In this document: positions 10,070 through 20,803 of the stretch, one piece after another
How the letters are laid out: the number at the start of each line of letters is the position of its first letter
Position numbering within the stretch: the stretch's first letter is position 1
NCBI GenBank assembly: GCA_000750105.3
Contig: JPHH03000121.1
Coordinates: 1-28,340, forward strand
Length of the DNA stretch: 28,340 bases
From: Tolypocladium sp. Sup5 PDA-1
Taxonomy: Eukaryota; Ascomycota; Sordariomycetes; Hypocreales; Ophiocordycipitaceae
Direction: 5' to 3'
The notes under the pieces: generated by a model
Seen by the model: only the letters and a program-made list of their open reading frames with translations
Database searches by the model: none
Told to the model about the DNA's origin: nothing
Made by a program: the position numbers and the translations under genes

Positions 10070-10639
10070 TCAATGCAACCGCACTGGCTGAGCCCTCGTC
10101 CTCAAACGCTGGCACCAAGACGTCATCCCATCGTGATCTTTCCAGTCCACCTCGGCGCCCTCCAGCTTAACGACGGCCTCGTGCCCATTCCTAGCGGCCC
10201 ACAATAGCGGCGTCCGACTACCTGTATCTTTCGAGTCGATCTCGGCGCCCTTCTCTAGCAGCAGTTTGACGACGGCCTCGTGCGCATTCCCAGCTGCCCA
10301 CGATAGCGGCGTCCGACAGTAACTGTCTTCCAAATCAAGGCTATGGTCGTCTATAGGCAGGGCGTGTGCGGCTGCGTCTATTCCAAAGTATGCCGCCAAG
10401 TGCAGTCCCGTCATCCGCCTCGGAACGGTTTGACTGTATTTTGAATGTCCTGGCCATCGCTTGACGGCCATGAGTGCTTGGCTCGACGCCTCTACCTTCG
10501 CCTCAAGGTGGCCTGCAGACAGGGCTGTCACGGCTATCTGCGAGAGGCACAAGAGTGCCCGAGCAGTTGACGAGGCATTTGCGAGTTTCGTAACGAATGC
10601 TTTGGCAGGTCTCCGTCCGATGAGGAGGCGGCCGAACAT
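10070..10639 (-). pseudogene. Fragment of an ankyrin-repeat protein (NACHT/ankyrin type)
   Basis: The 189-codon minus-strand ORF contains the linker and first repeats of a fungal ankyrin protein: ALLCLSQIAVTALSAGHLEAK at about residues 28-48, TGLHLAAYFGIDAAAHAL at about 77-94, then ankyrin units with RTPLSWAAGNAHEAVVKLLL and RTPLLWAARNGHEAVVKL. The last unit has lost four residues of the usual LLLEKGA consensus (reads VVKLEGAEVDWKD) and the frame ends shortly after in unrelated sequence. Upstream on the same strand a different frame (to about 10688) seems to continue the linker. The N-terminal NACHT part and most of the repeat array are missing, so I regard it as a truncated relic of a large paralogous family. 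Confidence 0.7.
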
Positions 10640-12612
10640 AGGCCGCTGTCTTGCCTGGGTCCGTGACGAGACCCTTGATCAAGGCCACAAAACTATAACG
10701 CCCGTCAGTGGCTGAACAGTCTAAACCAGGTCATGGCACGAAATGTCAGCAGTAGAACATATTTTTAGGTAGCACATTGACCTGAGAGCGGAGGGCAGCC
10801 AGTAGAGGTTCCAGCCTATGGTGGGATGATGAAGCCAAGCAACGGGTAGAAGTGTTGCACGGCGCAGATTCGCAGTTGTCGCGAGGGGACAAGTTTGCTG
10901 GAGCAGATTGGGAGAAAAAAACGCGGGGGGGTCGCTCCTTGTTGGTGTGAGGGCCCCACAGACGGCAGGGTCGTGACAGTCGTGTCAGCCACATCCCTCT
11001 GACGAGGGCCTCAGACACGGATAAAACGATCCTCTGCCTCACGTTCAGGCAGCCCACAATTGATAGGCCTAAGTAAATAGGGGCAAACCAATGGCAGCTA
11101 GAGAAGCATATGTAGGCCGCCCTTCCTGCCCTGTCGCACAGGCTAGGAGGGCATCAGCAATTGACCATATTATGGCCCAAAGCCCACCGTAACACTAAGA
11201 GTTTGCGAGAGATGTTTCCTCCGGAACAAGTCAAAGACTACGGATTATGTCTTCATCGCTTCAACTGGAGGAGGCATTGTCCGACATCTGGGAAAGGAGC
11301 ACAAGATCGTGGTTTGTGCCATGTCTCCTTGCCCTGTCCCTACGTCGTCCACAACGTGCTAACTTGTCAGCCACCTTCTACGTCTGGAAGCCGACACAGC
11401 TGGTGACTCATTTTCGCTGCCGTCCCTCGTTCCCCGTCACCCCTCGTTCCTGTCACTTTTGGCATTGCTCCTCCGGTCGCTACCCCTTCGGCGCCGTTAC
11501 ATCAGGGCAAACGGTAAGGAAATATGCTTTAAGAATCATTGCTGACAGTTCGAGAGGTACTGTACGAGGCTCTGAGAATCAGGGAAGGGCTCAATTCACA
11601 AGCAAACCTAGCTGCTGTGAGCTAGCGAACGATGACGCGAGGGACAACCTTCGCATTGGAGCCCGCTCGCTGCCCGCCTGAGCATCAAGCTTCCGCCCCG
11701 CTCTCGCTGACGTCTGGCGGGTGCATGTGGCTGGTTATATTGCGTTGTGCAGGGTTCGTAGTAGCTGAATCATGTCCGGGCCTTGTAGCTACATGAGTAA
11801 GTAGCAGCAGTCCCCTTTTTGCACATGAAATTGGAGCTGCTAGCATGTGCAAAGTCGAGATCTATCGTTTCCTCCACCCCCAGATTCCCTGTATCCAAAA
11901 CCATGCCTCACGTACGAGTAGTGTAGGAGAACAGCGTGAGCTTATATCTCCCCAAAAGTCCGGTTGGCCGCTGGAAACTGCCCAGAGCGTCCGTTCCCTG
12001 TCTCCCGCCCGTCCTACAAGCGTTAATACCCTGGGCGTCCCCGCTTCGCTCTCGCCTCTCCCTCCCCCCCCTCCAACCGAGGCTCAGCCCGCCCTGGGAG
12101 CACAGCAGCCAGCTGGGTTGGACCTGGACGTGACCCCTTCGGTCCTCAACAAAATCCATACCAGGCTTCCCGATGGGGACGGATACGCAGGTCGCAGAGA
12201 GACAAAGAGGCCCAATTCGCATCCAGCATAGAGCATCAACTTGGAGATGCTAGCCATGAATTAAGATGGAGAGACAAAGTGACGCTCCCGTGCGTGGGGG
12301 CCCTGTTGCACATGCAGACCGCCCCCCGCAGTAGCCCGCCAAAGGTCATCAACACCCAAGGAGATTGGATGGCCCCTCCGAACCCCCACCATTTGCACCC
12401 CGAGGCACAATCCACCACCGTCCAGCCACCCACCACTCAACAACTTGCAAGGCAACACCACCACTCTATCCTTTCACTCGCACTCTCGTGGTTCCCGTGA
12501 TTGCCTCTGTTGCTCGCAGAGGCTCGCCGCCCGTCACCAGCCCGCCCGCCAACCCGCCGGACTGTCATTATCGAAGTATGGATTCGCAATAAAGAGCGCT
12601 TTTTATAGACGT
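10640..12612. other. About 2 kb without a recognisable gene
   Basis: Several frames of 65-144 codons are open on both strands (for example 10746-11057 minus, 11247-11681 plus, 11845-12231 plus). None shows a domain, good splice structure or family resemblance, and they overlap each other. The right end turns CT-rich (for example 12050-12080), as is usual for fungal promoters, and probably serves the acyltransferase gene at 12718. Confidence 0.5.
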
Positions 12613-12634
12613 CACCACCACCACCACCACCACC
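12613..12634 (+). repeat. (CAC)n microsatellite in the acyltransferase 5' leader
   Basis: About seven perfect CAC units lie some 85 bp upstream of the ATG of the SLC1-type gene. The frame is open through it but contains no ATG before 12718, so it is probably untranslated leader. Confidence 0.85.
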
Positions 12635-12717
12635 GCTCCCCGTCTCCTCTTCGAACCGAGCCAACAACCCGAACCCGACTCGACGATAAACCCCCTGGGA
12701 CCCAGGCAACCACCGCC

Positions 12718-13681
12718 ATGTCCGCCATACTCAGCTACTTTATTAAGTTCCTCGTCGGCTACTTTGGCCTCACGGCCTTCTTCTATATGCTCTCCCTCGC
12801 CGTCCCCCGCGCCGGCTTCGTCGCCCGCGTCCTCGCCGCCTACATCACCCTCCTCGCCGCCGCCCTCTTCGGCGCCCTCGCCTCCGCCCTCCTCACCCTC
12901 CTCGGCCACCAGCAAATCTCCCAGTGGGTCGTCGGCCGCTACTTCAAGTACGCTATGCACTGCACCACCGGCGTCGTCTTCACCGTCGACGACCCCCGCG
13001 ACGTCCTCGCCACCACCCGCCCCGCCGTCTTCGTCGGCAACCACCAGACGGAGCTCGACATGCTCATGCTCGGCGCCATGTTCCCCAAGTACTGCAGCGT
13101 CACCGCCAAGTCGGACCTCAAGCACATACCCTTCCTCGGCTGGTTCATGCGCCTCAGCGGCTCTATCTTCATCGACCGCAAGAAGTCAAAGGACGCCCGC
13201 GAGGCCATGCAGGGCGCCGCCGCCGAGATCCGCGCCAAGCGCCAGAGCGTCTACATGTTCCCCGAGGGCACCCGCAACTACACTATGGAGCCCACCCTGC
13301 TACCGTTTAAGAAGGGCGCCTTTCACCTCGCCGTCCAGGCCCGCATCCCCATTGTGCCCTGCGTCGTCGCCAACTACAGCCACGTCCTGTACCTCAAGAA
13401 CATGGTCTTCAAGTCGGGCAGCATCCCCATCAAGGGTAAGCCGGCCAAACCACCAGCATACAAGAGTGACTCGCTGACATACCCCTTTAGTCCTCGACCC
13501 TATCCCCACCACCGGCCTCACCTCCGCCGACGTCGACGAGCTCGCCCGCCACACCCGCGAGCTCATGCTCAAGGAGCTCGTCGTCCTCTCCGCCAAGGCC
13601 AGGGGCCAGCCCATCCCGGTCCCCGCCTCCATCGACGGCTCCTCCAAGGCGACCAGCTCCGGCATCGGCACTAGCCGGTGA
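12718..13681 (+). CDS. SLC1: 1-acyl-sn-glycerol-3-phosphate acyltransferase (SLC1 type)
   Basis: This enzyme transfers an acyl group from acyl-CoA to lysophosphatidic acid to make phosphatidic acid, the precursor of phospholipids and triacylglycerol, in the ER membrane. Two exons, 12718-13435 and 13491-13681, flank a 55-nt intron (GTAAGC...TTTAG) and give 302 residues, close to the size of yeast Slc1 (about 300). The start is the first in-frame ATG, in the good context CACCGCCATGTCC. The N-terminus has two hydrophobic stretches (about residues 5-30 and 33-63). The PlsC motifs are all present: NHQTELD with catalytic His109 and Asp114, SGSIFIDRKK at about 147-156, FPEGTRN at 181-187, and IPIVPCVV at about 210-217. 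Nearly every codon ends in C, unlike the neighbouring genes, which suggests strong expression and a gene that has escaped RIP. It looks intact. Confidence 0.95.
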
Positions 13682-14051
13682 AGCCACACAGCCACAACCA
13701 ATGATAACGAATCATAGAACCATGACAACAACAGGAGCGTAGCTGCAGCGTTGAACAATTAGTTGACTGGTCTTGCCAGATAGAAGGGACGAGGATAAAA
13801 GATTCGACATGGTCAATATGATTGATACCCCCATAGATGGACGGGGCACTGGTAGAGTTGCAGTGTCTCGCATTCTGCTTGTCTATACTTGCTTTTCCGT
13901 GCTTTTTAAGATAGCGAAAATATATACTGCCTTTACATACACACACTTTACACGCACTTGTGAGCGAGATCATGAACTATACTGCGGGTGGGCAAGAATA
14001 TGCCGACCTTGGTAGGTGGTTTTTAGCAAAGGCTCTCTGTCTGTCCGTCTA

Positions 14052-14075
14052 TCTAGACGTCTGTCTAGACGTCTG
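14052..14075. repeat. 12-bp palindromic unit in tandem
   Basis: TCTAGACGTCTG occurs twice in perfect tandem, each unit containing the palindrome AGACGTCT, within a longer GTCT-rich stretch (14037-14082). It could form a small cruciform but is too short to suggest a function. Confidence 0.8.
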
Positions 14076-14897
14076 TCTGTCCATGAAGCATGTGCATGCT
14101 GCCAGGGGCCGGCCCCGTTAAATGCACGAGTAGCACCCGACGCAGGCCTTGTTGCGTGCGACAACGCCTGCGCACCCTGCCTCAGCCAAAACACTTCTAC
14201 ATTGCGGGCCGCCCCGCACCTTTTAAGAGCCTAGCACCTCAAGATCCAAGTTCCACGCCTACTTCATCTCTGCTTAACCCTTCCGACTTGCCCACGATTC
14301 AAATTAGTTAACTTCCCATGAGCTCAATACCGCTACGCGATCCTAATCTCTCCAATATGGATTGTTGGCACGGGACTTAGGCATTCCGCCGCCACCAATC
14401 AGCCTAGGCAAGTCGGGAGGCTTGGTTCAGAGATTCAGGCATGCGCAAGGCCGGGGAGTGGGTGGTCGACGTGTCTCCGAGCCCGGTTCTCATCAAAGCC
14501 AGAAGGACCGCGTACGGTGATTGTCGCCGGCGCGGCCGAGAAGAAAGATCTCTCCGAACGGAGCAAAGGTAACATATCAATCGGGCATTTGTACGGAGTA
14601 CCGTTGCTTTACAGCGGCAGGCTTGTGAGGGGAAAGGCAGGCTTGAAGGGGCAAAAATGTAAAGAACAAGACGCAAGATGATGGATTTGGTTTGGAGTAC
14701 TCATTAACGCGTGAGAAGGTGAGGAAATTGACTTGTAAAAGACTCTTGATTTCTAGCTAAATGAGCGGAAAAGGCGATGCCTTTTATCTTGTGCCGTTGT
14801 GGCCTGTGATGCCTTGCAATGCAGTGTTGGCTGCGTGTAAGTTGTGTTAGTGGCGATAGACTTCGCGATGCGGTATTTGCAGCTTCAATTGAGTCTC

Positions 14898-14983
14898 GAG
14901 TCATCAATGCAACGAGGCTTCATTCATCAATGGAAGAAGGCAACGAGGCTTGATTCCTGAATGCACACACCGAGTCATCAATG
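14898..14983. repeat. Short interleaved direct repeats
   Basis: GAGTCATCAATG occurs at 14898 and 14972. Between the copies GCAACGAGGCTT occurs at 14909 and again at about 14940. The result is a small imperfect duplication in non-coding sequence. Confidence 0.6.
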
Positions 14984-15519
14984 TGATGTGGCGGTTGTGC
15001 GGTGGATGTGACACTCATTAAGCACGGCGTCCTGGTCGTTCTGGCTGGACTATGGAGAACAGTGGGGCGAATTTCGAATCGCCAAGTATGGCCACCAGTC
15101 GGGGATGACATGGAAAACGTGTGGCCAATAGAACTGGTCCTCTCTACGAGTAGTATTGTGTCCTGAAACGGGGCCCGTTCCAGCTGCCAATTCCGCCGAA
15201 TATGGGTTTTGCTCTCTTCTTATGCCGATGGTGACGAGAAGGTTTCTAGTCTGCCGCCATTTCGCATGGACTAATGCAGCTGGATCGCTCCCCAATTCCT
15301 GCCATCCCGTTCCTGGCGGAGCTACTCGTGGCAATTCGTACGGCCCAACCTTTAGGCAAAGACTTACTGTTGGAAAAAACGACATAAGCCGAGGGGGGCC
15401 TGTCCGTGACATTCTCATGTGGCTAGAACACCAGCCCATTAGTGGTGTCCACGCGTACATCGGGTCGAAAGCCACAGTCTAACCTTTGGGTGCCGACGAT
15501 ACTTGCGCTTGGCGACGCC

Positions 15520-15852
15520 ATGGCTCTCAATGCTGCCATCGATGCGGCTGGATTCTCGCCCGGCGCTGTGAGGCTTGGGCTCGTCCGACACTGGCTTCAC
15601 CGACGCGAGAGGCACACTAGGGTTGATTCCCCTAGCATTAGAGATGCGCATTTGCAATTTCTGGGGGACATTATGTTAGCCACAGACATTGGAGAACACA
15701 GGCCATCCTTTCTCACCCTCCGAAGGCCGAGCTTCACGCCCAAAGCATCACTTCAGGTGAGCATCAGTATCATGCACAACTTAGAGTAAGCCTCTCGTGT
15801 AAACTCACAGGTCAGATTCATGAATGTCGATAATCGAAACCCTAGCCCGTGA
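15520..15852 (+). CDS. Tentative two-exon small ORF, unknown
   Basis: An ATG at 15520 opens 79 codons up to CAG|GTGAGC (15756/15757). A plausible 54-nt intron ends at ACTCACAG (15810), and the frame then continues 13 codons to TGA at 15850-15852, giving 92 residues. The good splice signals and exact phase are the only support. The sequence is Arg/Leu-rich and I recognise no family. It may be the 3' end of a longer, decayed gene. Confidence 0.25.
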
Positions 15853-16974
15853 AGGTGTCGAGATATCGGGACAAGCCTAATTCTGCGAAAATGCTCTCCA
15901 GTTGTTGAGTAATACAGCCAGATTTCCCGCCCATTTTCGGGCGAGCTACTCCTTCCTTTCGGATGGCAAGGTCAAACAAGACTAACGTCTACTTGCGGCG
16001 ACCGCTCGGAATGGTGCTGCTGACGGGTACGGGCGCGAAGTCTCAGCGACAACTCTCAGCGCCGGCGAGACACGTGAGGCAGGATATCGCGGGGCGATGA
16101 GCGACTCCGTCTCGACGTGCTCGAGAGAGTTGAGCACAAAAAGGTCCACAAGCCAGGAGGCCCAAGGCAGGTAAGAGCCGATGACCTGGCTAAAGGCTAC
16201 CCCCAGATGGCCAGTGGGAGGTAGGTTTGAGGATGCCGAGCTGTGGTTAACAGAACAGTCGCAGCAGCGAATGTGGCCGACGAGGCAGGTTTGCGGGCCA
16301 CGGATCGATCGATGATGGGAAGCCAGGTGGGTCAAACCAGGCGCGGGCAATCTGCGTCGTCACCGGCTGGAGTAGCCCCGCTGAAACGGCAAGCTGCTGG
16401 AGACACCTCCCTCCCACCAAGCCCGCCGCTGTTCATCTTCACGGCAATGCGAGCAACTCGGCCGCGCAGTACTGTACAGTGGCGGCTCATATCTTTTGCG
16501 AAACATGTAGAATGGATGCAATACTGCCATTGAGCACCTATTCTATTGGTCGACTCCTTCCATGCCACCCACACACCAGCGGCTCCTGGACTTGGACATA
16601 GCGCGAGCATTACCCTGCTGTTGTCCACAATCTGGCTAGAGTGAGCAGGACGTTTTGCTCAGTCGCCACCCCAACCAGCTAATAGACAATCTGCGTCTAC
16701 TCGATTCCTTCCATCAGTCTGGCCTTCCCCGTCGGCCTTGCCCTCTTCCCAAGAACCTTCCTGTCCCATGTATGCGGTCGCGTCGGCTGAGCGCATGGCG
16801 GCGTCGGCGCCCCAGCACAGGCAGCGACCCCACACAAGCCAGGCTGGTCGTCTGGTGGAGAGCTCAGTGCAGGGGGCACGCTGGCAGCAATGAATCGGTT
16901 GGCGACCCACGGGCCTGGGAGAATGGAAGTTCTGTCGAAGCGATCTGCAGGCGGAGGAGGCCCCAGCTTTGGAC

Positions 16975-18358
16975 AGTCGAGACAGCGAAACATTTCACTT
17001 CTGGACCCGCATTTCGATTCGCCCAAGAGTTCTCCAGCAGTTTCTTGCAATACTAGAACGACACACTTGCCGGCACACACGATGGCCCTTCCTCAGCGCG
17101 GGCATCCTACGCGACAGTTGCCAGCACCAGCCGCCCGGCTCCGTCTGCAACTGGGACCACCGTAGACCCTGTCGCTTCAGCTACGCGAAACCAATAGCAA
17201 CAACAATCAGCCTCACGTCGCCAAGGGCAACGAATCCCCGCCGCCCCGCCAAAAGAGGACCTCCGCGTCTTCGCCCGTCTCGGGACCGATCAAACCGCTG
17301 ACGTCTCAAAGCTTCGCCGTCCGGACCCACATCGTCGACAAGCTCGGCATCAGCCGCAGCCGGATCCCGCAAGCCCGGCCATGCAAAACCGGGTGGTCCA
17401 TACGAACCACCGACATCGCAACCAGGAACCTTTTGACCGAAAGACAGGCTGTTGATGTTACTCGAGGCAAAATAGAACATGCTCCACTAATAAGCCCCTC
17501 TTCTATCGTGTCTTATCTACGCTCACACTGACACAGGCTGAATGGGCCTCCGATATACTCGCCCAGACCGTCGAGACGCGCCAGGAATGGTACACGTACG
17601 CAGTCCAGGGCTGCCCACGACGCATCAGCAATATCTTCGGCGACGCAATCGAAGACGAATCGGCCATCCAAGAGGAGGTCGCTGCGCAGACGGGCCAAAT
17701 TCCCGTTAGGGTAACCAAGTCAAGACATGACTCGGAGCAGCTCCCAACCAGAACGTTGATTATCTCCTTCACCAAGGAAGTCAAGCACCACTGGCGTCTC
17801 TTCGACACAACCAGCTACGCAAGACTCATCATGAAGACTAGCCCTCCGAGGCAATGCGAAAACTGCTGGGACTACCACTCACGATACAGCTACGGCCGCC
17901 AGGCACGCTGCAAACACTGCGGCAAGTCGGGTCACTCTCATAATGATTGCACGGCAGTGCAACAATGAGCCAACTGCCTCGGCCCGCACCCGGTCAGCTT
18001 CCCTCAGTGTCCGGCCCGTCCCAGGAAGGTAAACGGGGTCTTCCGCAGCCTCACTAAACCCGAGCGCTCGCTCGTACGCGTAATGGGGATTCGCCTATTC
18101 AAACACCACAACGCTATACCAGCAGCCCATCCAGGTGAGGGTACATTAAACCCGGAGGCTAGTTTGCCCGCAACCAGCCCTCCCAACACCGAGTCTAGCC
18201 GCGACACACCGACATCAAGCGCAATGGGCACTGCAACGCCAGCGACACAACCGGCCGAGCCAGCAGCAGACACAACCTACCCGGCGTCGGACCCTACCGC
18301 ATCCATGGCAAGACTGCTCACAGGCATGCCTAACACGCCTAGTCTCTCTGTTGTCTAA
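16975..18358 (+). pseudogene. Broken ORF1 (Gag-like) of a Tad1-type LINE retrotransposon
   Basis: The plus strand carries the C-terminal two thirds of a fungal non-LTR retrotransposon ORF1. Motifs are ASYATVAS at about 17100, KEDLRVFARLGTDQ at about 17253-17294, and, after a one-base frame change, FAVRTHIVDKLGI, CKTGWSIRTTDIATRNLL and QAEWASDILAQTVETR. Zinc knuckles follow from CENCW at 17857 through CKHCGKSGHSHNDC, then CLGPHPVSFPQC. A TGA replaces a residue just before the last knuckle (17966-17968), a TAG replaces a probable Gln near 17191, and an 89-bp insertion interrupts the frame at 17444-17540. The frame ends at TAA (18356-18358). No ORF2 (endonuclease/RT) follows, since the MFS gene starts 540 bp later. 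The start is uncertain and may lie upstream. Damage is light compared with the flanking RIP blocks. Confidence 0.8.
17444..17540 (+). repeat. 8-bp direct repeats bounding an intron-like insertion in LINE ORF1
   Basis: ACAGGCTG occurs at 17444-17451 and 17533-17540, and the distance is 89 bp. Removing one repeat plus the intervening sequence joins ERQA to EWASDIL in frame. The interval can also be read as an 86-nt GT-AG interval (GTTGAT...ACACAG) containing CTAAT. It may be an insertion with an 8-bp target duplication or a gained intron. Confidence 0.6.
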
Positions 18359-18894
18359 CGGAGTATCGTCCATCCCTAGCTCTAATTTCAAATCGTGCAA
18401 TTAAACAGGATCGGTTAGATGAGCGGAGTTGAGAAACGAGCTCTGGGTGCGACGCGGGGAGAAAAGAGTGGGCACGGAAAATGATTGTTGAGGTAATACC
18501 GCAATAGTGGCTTAGGCTAGCTAACCTTGCCACGTGAGCGGATTTTCAACGTCCGCAAAGCATCCCGAGCTTTCTAAGTCAGTCCTCCCCAAACAATAGC
18601 GTCAAATCAATAGCTTCGAGCCTGTGGAGCGATCTCGGGGATTGCGGGGGAGGGGAATGCGATCTATACCCCACAAAGCATGTAGCAACTGATACTGGAG
18701 CTACGCCCTTCTTTGGATGTGTGTAGTTCAAGGCACGTATCTTTGGGCTCTCGGCGCCAGCGTGCACTGGCTATATTTAACGTCGCCCCAGTTCCCTCCA
18801 AGACAACCTCGCTGTCTCCCATGCTGCCCGACTTTGCTAAACCCATATTCCCATTCTAACACACCTTTATCTTACCATAGACTCGTCGACTGGC
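18359..18894 (+). promoter_or_regulatory. Upstream region of the MFS transporter gene
   Basis: No ORF is supported here. A TATA-like CTATATTTAA lies at 18771-18780, about 115 bp before the ATG at 18895, followed by pyrimidine-rich sequence (18780-18880), the usual layout of a fungal core promoter. Transcription probably starts between about 18800 and 18890. Confidence 0.5.
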
Positions 18895-20689
18895 ATGGAG
18901 AAGGAAAAGTGCGAGGTTACTTGCGAAATGTCCCAAGCCGCGGAAGGGCAAGTTCTCGACGAGGCAGCCGCTCGAGTCCGTAACATTGCCATCGTCAATC
19001 ATGCAATCGAGGAAATTGGCTTTGGCAAGTATCAATGGCGCATGTTTTGCACCTGTGGCTTCGGATTCCTCCTGGACCAGGTAGCTACACCTCTCTCCAT
19101 CTATATGACGACATGGAATTTAATCCGCCCGCCAGATGCTTGCCGTTGCAGTCGGCCTGGTGCTTCCACAAGTCCAGAAGCAGTGGCAAATTAAACATCC
19201 ATCTATGATCGTCGCGGCTCTCTACGCCGGGTTACTCGTGGGAGCCATAGGTTGTGGATTTTCTGTCGACGTCTTCGGCCGCAAGCTCCTTTGGCAGATG
19301 TCCCTGATATTTGTAACCATCTTTGCTATGGTATCGGCCGGATCTCCTAACTTTGTTGCACTGGCCATCTTTGTCGGCTTGCAAGGCGTAGGCGCCGGCG
19401 GGAACTGTAAGCCAAGGCTCTCAAGACAAGCCATCCTGCCACAAAACTGACTCCGTCACGCAGTTGCCATTGATCTGACCGTCTTTATCGAGTCGCTTCC
19501 AAAAGCCAAGGACTACATGCTCACGGCACTGCCATTGTGGTGGGGTGTCGGCAACGCTCTCGGTGGTCTTTTCGGTACGACCAGATTGAACAATACTGCG
19601 GTGCCTCAGACTGACCTTTCCCATTAGCGTGGCCGCTCATGACATTCTATTCTTGCCCTGCAAAGAGCGACCCCAGCACCTGCGAAAGTTCCCAGAATAT
19701 GGGCTGGCGCTACCAGTACATCCTCGTCGGAGGTGTATCCCTCGTCGCGGCTTTGATTCGGATATTCTTCATGAAGATGGAGGAGTCACCCAAATGGTTG
19801 GTCACTCAGGGAGAGTTTGACAAAGCCGTCCTTGTCCTGCAAGAAATAGCGAGGACCAACAAGACCGAGATAACTATCACACCTAGCGACTTCCACACTT
19901 TTTCGGACCCTACTATAGGAAAAGAAAATCGCTCTGCCTCTAGCTATATGACAAGCCTCAAGGGGTTATTTGCCACCAAGAAGCTGGCGTTCTCTGCAAC
20001 GGGTGTTATCCTTCTTTGGATATGCATCGGAGTCGCGTGAGTGCCCCGAAATAGTTTGGCGGAACTCCCCTGTCTGACGGTTACTCACCGGTGGAACAGG
20101 TATCCCGTCTACACGCTGTATCTTCCCATTTATCTCGAAAATAATGGAGCCCAACTTGGTACAGGAAGCACATTCCAAACCTATCGCGACTACGCTGTTT
20201 CGTCAACAGTGGGAATTTTTGGTCCTGTCCTTGCGACGGTCCTAATCAACATTCCATTCCTTGGACGAAGGCGTTCCATGGCACTGACTGCACTCTGCGC
20301 TGCGGCCTTTGGCGTCGGCTTCACTACCGTTCGAAATGAAGCCAGCAACCTGGCTTTCTCCTGTATGATCGGCTTTTGGCAGAACGCATTCTACGGCACC
20401 TTGTACTCGTGAGTCTCTCCAGCAGAAATTTTGATTTCTAGCACTCGCTGACCTGGCCCCAAGGTATACGCCCGAGGTTATGCCCACTGCCTCCCGTGGA
20501 ACTGGATGTGGCCTATCTATGGCATTTGGTAGAATTGCCTCACTGTCATCTCCTTTCATTGCCACGTTTGGTGACTTGAAAACTTCAGTTCCTATCTGGG
20601 TACTCGTCGGCGTGTATGTATTAATCGCTATTATTGCAATTTCCCTGCCATTTGAGCCCAAACACTTTAGGGAGGATGAGCGATATTAG
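18895..20689 (+). CDS. MFS transporter, sugar-porter/SVOP-like, 6 exons
   Basis: Exons are 18895-19080, 19136-19406, 19464-19574, 19628-20036, 20100-20408 and 20464-20689. The five GT-AG introns are 53-63 nt, and the joined 1,512 nt gives 503 residues, a typical length for this family. The start ATG (MEKEKCEVTCEM) lies just after the leader, with a second in-frame ATG 11 codons on. The protein should have 12 membrane helices with a central cytoplasmic loop (about residues 235-300). Visible signatures are the loop 2-3 motif GFSVDVFGRK, VGAGGN in helix 4, LPLWWGVGNALGG, MEESPKWL after helix 6 (compare ESPRWL of sugar porters), GRRRSMALTAL in loop 8-9, and YTPEVMPTASRGTG in the late part (like PETKG/RG motifs of SV2-type carriers). 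It is probably a plasma-membrane proton-coupled carrier. The substrate cannot be told from sequence. I see no lesions. Confidence 0.92.
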
Positions 20690-20803
20690 GTGTTCGATGC
20701 TATCTAGGTATATTTAGGGCTATTTCAAAACCAGGATGAGCATGACGGGACACGAAATGCCTAATCTTAGTTTGCGAATATAGACTTAAGTCTTAGACTA
20801 ACC

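Larger units (their letters stand above)
13682..16974. other. About 3.3 kb with no recognised gene
   Basis: The first part is the acyltransferase 3' UTR. Beyond that, many short frames are open on both strands (for example 15050-15475 minus, 15156-15482 plus, 15982-16350 minus), but none has a domain I recognise. Small repeats at 14052-14075 and 14898-14983 and a tentative two-exon ORF at 15520-15852 are listed separately. Base composition is ordinary, without the RIP footprint. Confidence 0.5.

Noticed and set aside
12445..12717. N-terminal extension of the acyltransferase including a poly-His stretch
   Set aside because: The frame is open, but it begins with TTG and has no ATG before 12718. 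The His run is the translated (CAC)n repeat.
12568..13125. 185-codon Gly/Glu/Val-rich minus-strand frame
   Set aside because: Antisense shadow of the acyltransferase gene; no domain and no start context.
12764..13477. 237-codon Ser/Pro/Ala-rich plus-strand frame
   Set aside because: It is the shifted frame of the GC-rich acyltransferase coding exon. The low-complexity composition comes from the C-ending codons.
15050..15475. 141-codon minus-strand ORF with several Trp residues
   Set aside because: No recognisable family, overlaps an equally long plus-strand frame, and lacks splice or codon support; likely chance.
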